Positions 55,552 through 64,000 of a DNA stretch of 64,000 bases are shown piece after piece. The notes under the pieces were generated by a model. The model was given only the letters and a program-made list of their open reading frames with translations. It had not been told where the DNA came from and ran no database searches. The DNA comes from Ypsolopha sequella (Eukaryota; Arthropoda; Insecta; Lepidoptera; Ypsolophidae): NCBI GenBank assembly GCA_934047225.1, contig OW203984.1:3047201-3111200 (forward strand), in the 5' to 3' direction. Made by a program: the position numbers and the translations under genes. Numbering within the stretch: the first letter of the stretch is position 1; every line of letters begins with the position of its first letter.

Positions 55552-57084
55552 ATGCCTTGTCCGTTCTTGGGATCCCTAAACCAGGCGTTCGTGAGGAACT
55601 ATGGGTCTGGACTGATGAAGCAGTACGGCAACTACTGCCCCGCTCTCACCAGAGGGTTCCGCTCCCTCGGCCAGGACGAGACCAAGTGCCCGTTCATCCA
55701 GAATAATGGACCGATCATCTCTGAAGCTCCTAAGGAAATGACTGAGGACATCAAGGAAAACGTAGCTCCATACCAGTACGAGAAGTTCTTCCATGACCAA
55801 ATTAGTGCTAAGAAGAAAGACTACTCCTACCGTGTGTTCAGGAAGGTGTCCCGATTAGCTGCTGATGGTATGTACCCTAACGGTCTGGAGGGCCAAGAGA
55901 ATAATCAGGTGACTGTCTGGTGTGCTAACGATTACCTCGGTTCATCACGCCACCCTATTATTCAAGATGCTGCTATTTCTGCCATAAAGTCGTATGGCAC
56001 AGGTGCTGGAGGCACCAGAAACATTGCTGGCAATTCTCAGATGACAGAAAAACTCGAAGCTGAGATTGCCAAGCTCCATAAGAAGCCTGCAGCTCTTATC
56101 TTCAGTTCTTGCTTTGTTGCCAATGATGCTACATTGTCTACATTAGCAAAAATACTGCCAGGATGTATAGTCTACTCGGATGCTGGGAATCATGCTTCCA
56201 TGATCCAGGGAATTAGAAACAGTCGAGCTCCTAAACATATATTCAGACACAATGACCCCAATCATTTAAAAGAATTACTGGCAGAATCACCAGTTGGTGT
56301 GCCAAAGTTAGTTGTTTTTGAAACTGTCCACTCCATGAGTGGAGCTATCTGTCCCCTAGAGGAGATGTGCAATATAGCTCATGAGTATGGAGCTTTAACC
56401 TTCGTAGATGAAGTGCATGCTGTGGGTCTGTATGGGAAGCATGGTGCAGGTATTGGAGAAGAAAGAGGAATTGAGCATATGATCGACATTGTCTCAGGAA
56501 CTCTTGGAAAGGCTTACGGCAATGTTGGGGGCTACATTGCTGGATCCAGCCTATTGGTTGATACCATTCGATCTCTTGCCCCCGGATTTATATTTACAAC
56601 GGCTTTACCGCCACCAACTTTAGCTGGATCTTTAGCTGCTATTCGGCTACTGGCCAGCGAGGAAGGGAGAAGCTTGAGAGCGAAGCATCAAGCTACTGTT
56701 AGGTACTTAAAACTGTCTCTACTCATAGCTGGTCTACCGCAATTGCCTTCTGTGAGTCATATAGTTCCAGTTCCTATAAAAGGTGCAGATAAAGTGGCCC
56801 TCGTAGCAGAGTCTCTTATGAAGAGAGGACATTATGTACAGGCCATCAATTACCCCACCGTTGCGAGAGGAGAAGAAAGACTGAGGTTTGCCCCTGGTCC
56901 ATACCACACGCCTGACATGGTCGACAATCTTGTCGCTGCTCTCATTGAATCCTTCCACGAAAACAACATAAGCTTCAACCAGTTCATCGAGAATGGTGCA
57001 TGCAAGGAATGTAGCATGGAATACAAAACTGTATACAAAAATTGGCACGAGGAACCACGCGAATTGTCAAGGCAAGTCGCATAA
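55552..57084 (+). CDS. ALAS: 5-aminolevulinate synthase (haem biosynthesis)
   Basis: A 510-residue PLP enzyme that condenses glycine and succinyl-CoA in the mitochondrial matrix, the first step of haem synthesis. The N terminus is a basic presequence with three Cys-Pro haem-regulatory motifs (Cys3, Cys29, Cys46), known in the family to let haem block import. The catalytic core starts near residue 95 (DYSYRVFRKVSR) and carries CANDYLG, GTGAGGTRNIAGN, DAGNHASMIQGI, FVDEVHAVGLYG (Asp286, His289) and SGTLGKAYGNVGG with the PLP lysine at 320. The C-terminal domain ends near VARGEERLRFAPGPYHT. The ATG at 55552 is chosen because it is the first ATG and gives the typical MPCPF start. The whole frame is one exon. 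AATAAA at 57167-57172 follows the stop by 83 nt. It converges on CDC40. Confidence 0.97.
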   Translation: MPCPFLGSLNQAFVRNYGSGLMKQYGNYCPALTRGFRSLGQDETKCPFIQNNGPIISEAPKEMTEDIKENVAPYQYEKFFHDQISAKKKDYSYRVFRKVSRLAADGMYPNGLEGQENNQVTVWCANDYLGSSRHPIIQDAAISAIKSYGTGAGGTRNIAGNSQMTEKLEAEIAKLHKKPAALIFSSCFVANDATLSTLAKILPGCIVYSDAGNHASMIQGIRNSRAPKHIFRHNDPNHLKELLAESPVGVPKLVVFETVHSMSGAICPLEEMCNIAHEYGALTFVDEVHAVGLYGKHGAGIGEERGIEHMIDIVSGTLGKAYGNVGGYIAGSSLLVDTIRSLAPGFIFTTALPPPTLAGSLAAIRLLASEEGRSLRAKHQATVRYLKLSLLIAGLPQLPSVSHIVPVPIKGADKVALVAESLMKRGHYVQAINYPTVARGEERLRFAPGPYHTPDMVDNLVAALIESFHENNISFNQFIENGACKECSMEYKTVYKNWHEEPRELSRQVA

Positions 57085-57166
57085 ACGACACACATCTCTT
57101 AGCACCATGACATTTTAATGTTGTAAAGCAAAGCTTGAAAAAGAAGAAAAAAAAGTTTAATGTTGT

Positions 57167-57172
57167 AATAAA
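57167..57172 (+). terminator. ALAS polyadenylation signal (AATAAA)
   Basis: AATAAA 83 nt beyond the ALAS stop and 85 nt from the convergent CDC40 stop. Confidence 0.6.
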
Positions 57173-57195
57173 TTTTATTTGAGTTATTCCTCCTA

Positions 57196-57256
57196 TTTAT
57201 TAATGGTTCATGGTTAAGGGAAATTATAGAAATGGTAATTGAATGGTAGTTTTATT
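57196..57256 (-). terminator. CDC40 polyadenylation signals (AATAAA twice)
   Basis: Minus-strand AATAAA occurs at 57256-57251, directly after the stop, and at 57201-57196, 57 nt after it. The second position is the more usual one. Confidence 0.5.
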
Positions 57257-57257
57257 C

Positions 57258-57435
57258 CTAGTCCCAGTACTTGATGAGCCCGTCCCAGCCAGCTGTGAGC
57301 AGTTTGCTGGGCTCGTGAGGGTGCCAGAGAGCTGATATACAGACTCCGTCGTGCGCCTTCCACTTCTTGTACAGCTTTGTTGTCTTCCAGTCCCAGATAT
57401 AGCACTTGCCGTCGGCGTCGCCCGATACCAAGTAA
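57258..57435 (-). CDS. CDC40: CDC40/PRP17 splicing factor, last exon
   Basis: On the minus strand, CTGTTCCAG precedes 178 nt that encode YLVSGDADGKCYIWDWKTTK, then LYKKWKAHDGVCISALWHPH and EPSKLLTAGWDGLIKYWD with a TAG stop. This is the C-terminal two WD40 blades of CDC40 (PRP17), a spliceosomal factor of the second catalytic step; the family ends in the same GWDGLIK-WD sequence. The exon starts with the third base of a codon. No further exon is seen to the right within the window, so the preceding intron exceeds 6.5 kb and probably contains the FLYWCH gene. Confidence 0.9.
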
Positions 57436-57625
57436 CTGGAACAGGGAAAAGAGACACCTTAGTACTAAATTGAATACCAATTTACTTATAGGCTTCAACT
57501 TGGCAGAGATCTCTCATTGTAATACGTGAGTAAGTATGCTGGGGAGCCCAGTTAGTGGAGGTACATGAGGTGTGCGGTACGTGTAGAAAGGGTAAAGTAA
57601 CGGGAATAGGGATTGGAAATACGGA

Positions 57626-57721
57626 TTTTTCTCGAATCCGGATTTTAATGTTACCATCACAAACAAATCCGGATTTTTCTCGAATCCGGATTTTAATGTT
57701 ACCATCACAAACAAATCCGGA
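57626..57721. repeat. 48-bp direct repeat, 2 units
   Basis: Two copies of a unit with TTTCTCGAATCCGGATTTT and ATGTTACCATCACAAAC lie head to tail. AATCCGG/CCGGATT motifs recur near 58690-58750, suggesting decayed transposon ends. Confidence 0.7.
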
Positions 57722-57925
57722 TTATCCCGATTTTTCGAATTATGGAAATATTTTTGAATCTTTTAAAATTTTCAAGTCATTTTAAATTATACACGTAGTT
57801 TAGCTAAATTATGTAGCGGCGCGGGCACGGGAACGCGGTTGTGGCGGGTGGCTAGCTACCATGGAATAATAATAATTATGCTACGCGTCTCGCCTCACGC
57901 GCGGCTAGCCGCGTGCGAACCCTTT

Positions 57926-58135
57926 GGTACCAACGAGTTACACCGAAACCACTCACAGTGTAACTCGTTGGGACAAAAAATAATAAAATGTCCCAACCAG
58001 TTACACTGTTACTCGATGGGACAACTTTTCATTTTTGTCCCTACGAGTCACACCCCCAAAACAAGAGTGTAACTCGTTGGGATTAAAATCTGTTACATGT
58101 TGACAGCTTTTTTCTTCCCAACGAGTAACACTGTT
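57926..58135. repeat. Alternating GTAACTCGTTGGGA repeat cluster
   Basis: About six versions of GTGTAACTCGTTGGGAC occur in alternating orientation within 210 bp (near 57930, 57958, 57990, 58045, 58066 and 58118). Several successive hairpins are possible. Confidence 0.6.
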
Positions 58136-59037
58136 ATCTAAAGAAAGCAGGAAATAACGATCTAAGGCGGAGTAATATTTTATTAACCCACCTAGCGCGA
58201 TAACAACGCATATTCACCAATCAGGGTGCGTAGCGCACAAAGCGCGCTTACCTGAGTTCGTTTAGGTACTAATGTACGTTAGTTTACGTGTCGTGTAGTA
58301 CATCCGCACGCTATTTTGGGAACTACATGAAAATAAATCGGTTAATTATTTAATACCTAGGTACCTGTTAACTGTTTCTCATACACAATTCACATACACA
58401 CAACGAGTATGCGAGTGTTGACCCGCCTGCAGTTTAATTAAAATTCAAATTTATTTATTGTCCAAATGGGTAGAAGATGAAGAATATTTACATGTTTATG
58501 CTTAGTCTAGAACAATGTGGTACCATTACAAAGGTGTCGCTGTTTCCTAGCTAGGTTTTTAGGCCTGTAAGTAAGGAGTAACAGCGCCCTTATTGTTTTG
58601 GGAGCAGTTCAATGTACATGGCTTGAAAATTAAAATAAATTTAAACAAAAACGAAAGGAGTGAGCTCCCTATCTGTAAATATTTGGATTTTATTAAATAA
58701 CCGAAAATCCGGACATTTCAGTTTTTTTCGAATTTCGAACTATCCGGATTGCATTCACTAAATGTGTTGGTTTATTATTATTCAACAATATTATTAAATT
58801 ACCCCGCCCATACCTCCACGAGGGATCTCTGCCAAGTTTGAGGCCTATATAAACCCTTTAGGCTTTAGATAGTACCCTTTGCCGATACCAAGCCCTTTAA
58901 CCCTCTCAATTCTCGTTATAGCTACAACAATAGATCGTGGGTCCGATCCAGACTCAGATCCATCTACATACATATCCAGTCAGTTCGAATCAGACGTTTT
59001 TATGAATTAATGTCACTGTTGTTTTATGAATGAGAAC

Positions 59038-59128
59038 GTCCAGGATGCATATAAAGGATATAAGCAAAGTCTACCAACTCAGTTTTGGTTGATAGACTTT
59101 GCTTACATAAATTATATGCGTCCGGGAT
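59038..59128. repeat. Hairpin with AAGCAAAGTCTACCAACT arms
   Basis: AAGCAAAGTCTACCAACT is followed, after a short loop, by GGTTGATAGACTTTGCTTA. Outer matches are GATGCATATAA and TTATATGCGTC. Confidence 0.55.
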
Positions 59129-59410
59129 CGAGCAACAGTGCACAAACATTTTCCTTTCTCTTCTATGTACTGGTGAGTAAATAACCAACCTATGTTCTTT
59201 TCGCTATGAGAATAAGAGCGAAAAATGTGTCTGCGATATTTCTGCGTTCTCGTAAAAATACAACAATTAGTTACAGACTTAAAATGTTGTATTTTAGATG
59301 ACTTTTAACAGGTACACGTAAGAGAAATTAGTAACGAGAATAAATCATAATATTTGAACAAAAGATGTAAGTGAACAGATATTACATACTTTATCCGCAC
59401 TTTAGTAGAT

Positions 59411-60066
59411 TTAAGGCGCTACGGAAAAAATATCGACACTTTAAGGACTTGTATATCTACTTCAGTAAATAATGTATTATTTTGATAAAATTGTATATTC
59501 TTTTTGGAATATTTTTCTAGGGATCCGTTAAAACAAAAACGCGATTGGAGAAATTCGGCTCGATAGAAATATTTATTGAAATGAGGTCCTTTTCGATACC
59601 AATTCTCCTGGTTTGACAATTTAGAATGTCATTTATAGACTGCAACTTTATTTTATTAGGTGGGTTTTAACAGTATCTAGGACCTGCCCCCCTATTGTGT
59701 ATCTTTAGTTGCCAACTGCACGAGGTGCCTATCATCAAAAACATAGCTAAAAACTGAAATTTCAAAATTGCCTTTAGTGGGTATTGAACTATTAACAATC
59801 TGTGTCGTCACTTCAAGTGCGAAAATATCCTTAGGACATCGGAATTCGATAGTATATCTATGTTTTTGATGATAGACACCCAGTCCAGAAGGCAACTAGA
59901 GATACACAATAGGCCCGCTGGTTAAACGAAATTTTGATAGCAACTTTAGTACATTTTATATTAATAAAAAACCGATTTTTTGCTAATTTTCCACGAATCC
60001 GTCCCTCTCGCACTGAGGATTTTTCGCATATGGAGTGGACGCTAAAACTTTTACATATCGCCTTAA
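59411..60066. mobile_element. TTAA-flanked element with nested palindrome, copy 2
   Basis: TTAAGGCGCTACGG at left and CATATCGCCTTAA at right. The nested palindrome occupies 59683-59921 at the same internal site as in 16412-17070 but with an inverted interior. Outside the nest it aligns to 19907-20330 and 21316-21690. Confidence 0.75.
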
Positions 60067-61724
60067 ATATGCTTTAGTATTGATTCGAGACTTGTATACC
60101 TACATAATGATATTTCCTGTAATGGCATCGTAACACCAATCTACATAGCAGTGGGGACAGAGTGTGTTACCCCACCACCTGTTACTAGTATTATCTAATA
60201 TAACAGGGGTGGTCAACCTGTCGCCCGCGATTGGTCGATCGCAACATAAAGTAGAGCCACTGAGTGATGGCACTTATGACAGCTGCATTTAGTGATGAGG
60301 TACATTTCAAATTTCGGTTAAAAATAAAAAGCATGTGTGAGTTTACTCAACATTAAACACGTCATTCAACATTCAACATAATGCTACAAAAGGAAAATGT
60401 GCCAAAACCAGTGGCGTAGCTATCGGAGGGCTATGCGGTGTAGTGCCCCGGGGCCTCCAAGAGATGTTTAAATATCTAAATCGAAAAAAGTATTTTACTA
60501 TCATTTATTTTCGTTTAGTTTAACTTCGTCATTGTTTTGTTTTTAATTAAATATTATTGCGTAACTTGGCGATCTCAAACAAGACCTATAAAAAATGAGA
60601 AACCTTTTTTAAAAAAAATCGTTGTTTCTATACGAATTCTATTGCACAATAAAGGAACATTCAAATCGAAAAATAATAACCGAAACAAGTAGTACATCAC
60701 TATCAACAATGAAGTATTACATTTTTTAATTCAAACTTGCTTATCAATAATTACGATACTTTGTAGGCATTTAAACGTCATAGGCGCCATCACTCAGTGG
60801 CTCTACTGTAATTTTTACCAAGTTACAGTTCGGGCCAGGATAGAAGGCGCGTGAAATTCGCTGTCAGCTGCTTATAAGGCCGTCGTAGGTCGTGGGGCCC
60901 TTGTGCACACAGACTGGGGCCCTTTTAGAAAGTATGGTAAGTGTGAGGTTATTTTTGATTAAAATATACGGTAAACTGTTGATGCAACCGTAAAAAATAA
61001 TTAACTTGAATTTTGCAATTGTGAAGATAAATTGTTGCAAAACCGTCCAAACAAAACGTAAAATGGGTTTGGCTATTTCATTTCTTTGTATTTGCGAATA
61101 TTGTTTTTATGTGCCTTATTTGGTGTAAATAAAGAGAAAAGATCATCTAAAAATAAGAGGTGTCGTGGGACACCCAGTTGGAACGAAGTTACTTTCGCCA
61201 CTGACGCGCACGCCACGGCCTAGCTCTCATTCGTCAAGTGTCTGGAGTGTAACGTGCGATAAGGTACTTCGTTACAAAACGTTGACATTTTGAGGACCTC
61301 ATCAAACCGGGGGCCCTGGGCTCGTGCCCTTAAGAAAAGACGGAACTGCCCACGCAGTATCCCCCCGCGGCGCGCACCCCCCTTCCTCATGGAAGCTCCG
61401 TGACTTATGTGAATAACTGCACACCCAGCTTCTGTACTGGCCCGGACTGTATTGTCCAAGTGTAGCTACGTAAAAATTAGAACATATTAATTACTAAAAT
61501 GAAAATGTTTGTTGCTGATCCTGCACCCTACAGTAAATTTAAAATCTTTCTATTTTTGCATTCGTTTTCTTTAACAACTTGTTACAGATTAACCCTCGTG
61601 TAATGTTTTTTTAGGGTGTGTTTGTGTGTGTCCATTTACCCGGAAATTTAATTCATGTATATGATTTTGTTAGTTTTGGCTCGAGAGCGCAAAAAATTGC
61701 ATCAAGGTATCTAAGGTCGATCAG

Positions 61725-61866
61725 GGGATCTAAAAAGGTCGACTTGGGTGAATCATAAAGTGATTTGAAAGTAGGATAGAGTCAGAGTTTCTTCACGCGT
61801 GCAAAAGAGACGGCATTACAACAGAATCATAATATGATTCATCCAACGCGGCCTTTTTAGAGGACC
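61725..61866. mobile_element. MITE with CTAAAAAGG ends, plus partial tandem repeat
   Basis: GGGGATCTAAAAAGGTCGAC to CGGCCTTTTTAGAGGACC is the full element. Its first 60 bp are repeated directly at 61867-61926. The inverse copy is at 13453-13588. Confidence 0.65.
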
Positions 61867-62406
61867 AGGGGATCTAAAAAGGCCGACTTGGGTGAATCAT
61901 AAAGTGATTTGAAGGTAGGATAGGGCAGTGTTTACCCGTGGTCCCGGTGGGTCGACCCATTACTGGGTCCACGGGTAATTTTAATTACCCATGGTCCTAT
62001 GGCATTAGAGATTGTTCCCTGGGCTTCTGAATATGTCGATAGAAAATTAAAACCACAGTTACATACAATAAAGTTTACTCACAGAAAATGAAAACCACCA
62101 CTGTTTACCCGTGGTCCCATTGCATTAGGTAAAACAATTTGATGATTCTGATTATATCGATATAAAATTAATTACAACCATAAATCTATATAGGATCATA
62201 CAAATCCATAATAACAGCATATCGTCAAAAGAGATCACATATTACAAAGAGAGTAGGTAAGTAATCTTTTTCCTGTATTAGTCATGTTGTCAGCAGGATC
62301 TTTATTCATTTGTTCTCTTTTGTCATTTTGACATAATTATTTATAAGTAAGTTCGCACTGAAATTGAATATATTTTGCGGAAGCCACCTATATTTAATTT
62401 GTTAAC

Positions 62407-63824
62407 ATGGAAAATGAGGTAAAAATAATTAAAAGAAAGAAAGGTAGTGTTTTGCTATTCAAAAATCATGAGTACTACAAGCATACTGTTTATAAAAATG
62501 AAACATTTCTTTGGAACTGTTCTTTGAAACGGAAAAATCAGTGCAAAGGATCTATAACTATCAATAAAGTAAGTATTTGTTTTTCTGATATTTTACTGCT
62601 AGCTGTCGTAAAATTTGTATAATTTAACATTTATCATTTATAATGTTTGTATTCCCATTCTTACAGGAACGGATTGTAGTAAAAAACATATCTCATACAT
62701 GTCCGGATATTATATCTAATGAACTAACCGAATCTGTAGAGAGTTTAAAATCGGAGGCGCGAACAAGTGATCGACCTATTACACAATTATATGAAGAGGC
62801 GAAAGAGAGCTGGATGGATAAAGGGAACGATATATTGACTCCCTTTCCGGAATTCAACAGTGTCAAGCATTGTCTTTATACGGCGCGGAATGAATATGCT
62901 GGAGTTACTAAAATGAATTTTAAAACATTTCATGAAGTACAAGTTCCATTGCAGCACCGAAATTTAGTTTTAGCAGAATATTATTATGAAGACACAACAA
63001 TTTTAGTGTTCTGTATGGAAGAAGATAGAGCTAAAATTGATCAAACAAAGGAAATATTTGGTGACGCAACATTCAATTGTAGCCCCCCTCCATTCGTTGA
63101 ACTTTTTACTATACATGCTGAATTAGGCAGTACTGCTAGTACAACTAAAGTAAAACCAATAATTTACGCTTTACTAAGTGACAAGAAAACCGAAACATAT
63201 ACAGCCCTTTTCAATATATTAAAATCACAGTTTCCAAACTGGGAACCATTAAAGTATCACTGTGATTTTGAGCTTGCAGCTTTAAATGCCATGCACAATG
63301 TTTTTCCCGACATTGAGATTAAAGGGTGCTATTAACACTGGCAGCAAGCTCTCTGGAGGATGGGCAAAAAGATATTCGGCAAAACAAAAAGTAAACCTCA
63401 AGCCAGAGTTGTGTCACTGTGTTCAGTATTGCCATTGTTACCAAGTAAACGACTTTTGGAAGGGTGGGAATATGTAAAATTCCGGTGCAACACCAAAAAT
63501 ATAAAAATCCAGAAATTTTTTAAATACTTGCAACGTTTTTGGCTGAAGAATGACATTGTTAAAACTCTCAGTGTCTTCGGAGAAAGGCACCGTACCAATA
63601 ACGTGTCGGAGTCTTGGCATAGCAAAATTAAATTGAAAAAAAATTGCACAAACATAATGCGTCTCCTGAACGTTTTGGTTAAATTATCGAAAACTAAAAA
63701 AAATTGTCCAGTTAGAACCAGAACAAAAATAGCAATTGAAAATGATGAATTCATAACCGATACACTAATGGAATTAATTACTGGCGAAATATCAGTTGGA
63801 TACGCACTAGAAATGTTAAGATAG
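62407..63824 (+). pseudogene. FLYWCH zinc-finger / MULE transposase-like gene with one internal stop
   Basis: Exon 1 is 62407-62568, the intron 62569-62666 has GTAAGT and CTTACAG, and exon 2 is 62667-63824. The FLYWCH-type finger is split by the intron (Cys38, Cys47, His64, Cys66 by position). A MULE transposase core follows: GDATF (Asp187), KYHCDFELAALNA (Asp254), the IKGCY motif, and TNNVSESWHSK with the likely catalytic Glu (position 369). A TAA at 63333-63335 follows IKGCY in frame, and the same frame continues immediately with HWQQALWRMGKK, as expected of the family. Only this one nonsense codon breaks a frame of about 439 positions. AATAAA is at 63886-63891. No terminal inverted repeats were found. 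It may be a domesticated or recently dead transposase; function unknown. Confidence 0.75.
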
Positions 63825-63885
63825 TTTATAAGTCATAATCATAAGTCATTAGTGTACTGTACCTATAACAAATCAAATACATAAC

Positions 63886-63891
63886 AATAAA
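63886..63891 (+). terminator. Polyadenylation signal of FLYWCH/MULE gene
   Basis: AATAAA 61 nt after the terminal TAG. The last 110 bases of the window beyond it show nothing recognised. Confidence 0.45.
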
Positions 63892-64000
63892 AAATTATAA
63901 AATTAAAACTAAATAATATTTAAAATTAAACTAAATAAAAAATTCTATCAAGGTCGCTGCCGTCGTGCGGGAGAGTACCTAGCAGGCTGGCAGCGTTACC

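Larger units (their letters stand above)
57436..62406. other. Repeat-filled interval, probably CDC40 intron
   Basis: It contains a 48-bp direct repeat, an alternating-orientation repeat cluster, a hairpin (59038-59128), the TTAA-flanked element 59411-60066, hAT-like ends (CAGGGGTGGTCAACC near 60207, CAGTGGCGTAGC at 60411, CAGTGTTTACCC at 61927 and a near-copy at 62099) and a MITE with CTAAAAAGG ends. No CDC40 exon is recognised. Confidence 0.5.

Noticed and set aside
60411..61204. One hAT element between CAGTGGCGTAGC and CGCCACTG
   Set aside because: The candidate ends have no matching 8-bp duplication, so they may belong to different insertions.

Overview
The window looks like a piece of a lepidopteran (moth or butterfly) nuclear chromosome. 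It is AT-rich, its genes are split by short GT-AG introns, and it carries dense small palindromic transposons, tRNA-derived SINEs and the repeat ending in AAGTGCGAGTC / GGGTTCCGTA that is common in Lepidoptera. Species assignment is inference; nothing here is prokaryotic. Host genes recognised by family knowledge: (1) GDAP2-like, plus strand, six coding exons between 14164 and 42909; (2) PIGF, minus strand, 48682-49398; (3) ALAS (5-aminolevulinate synthase), plus strand, single coding exon 55552-57084; (4) the last exon of CDC40/PRP17, minus strand, 57258-57435; (5) a FLYWCH/MULE-transposase-like gene, plus strand, 62407-63824, broken by one in-frame stop. Two weaker minus-strand candidate terminal exons lie at 50708-50873 and 48375-48562. 

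Layout: 1-14163 holds repeats only (minisatellites, MITEs, SINE fragments). 14164-42909 is the GDAP2-like gene. Its 17.4-kb first intron is packed with hAT-type, TTAA-flanked and TA-flanked foldback elements, plus a GC-rich island with a perfect CRE. Its 7.1-kb fourth intron holds a complete Ty1/copia element (35957-40371) with identical 151-bp LTRs and a 5-bp target duplication; its pol is frameshifted at the RT active-site region. 42910-48374 is mostly unrecognised. PIGF follows, then a repeat-rich gap, then ALAS and CDC40 in tail-to-tail arrangement, then about 5 kb of transposon debris and the FLYWCH/MULE gene.

Most interesting observation: the inferred ALAS 5' UTR contains a near-canonical iron-responsive element. 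It has a CAGTGC loop, a 5-position upper stem, an unpaired C and a 6-pair lower stem, and it resembles the vertebrate erythroid ALAS2 IRE. It lies within about 25-50 nt of a predicted TATA/Inr start site. This suggests IRP control of haem synthesis in an insect. Other points worth checking are a GDAP2 form without an encoded macro domain, decayed duplications of a GDAP2 exon/donor inside its own intron, the single-stop FLYWCH/MULE gene, a 0.75-kb palindrome with a TA core, and several transposon insertions with readable target duplications.
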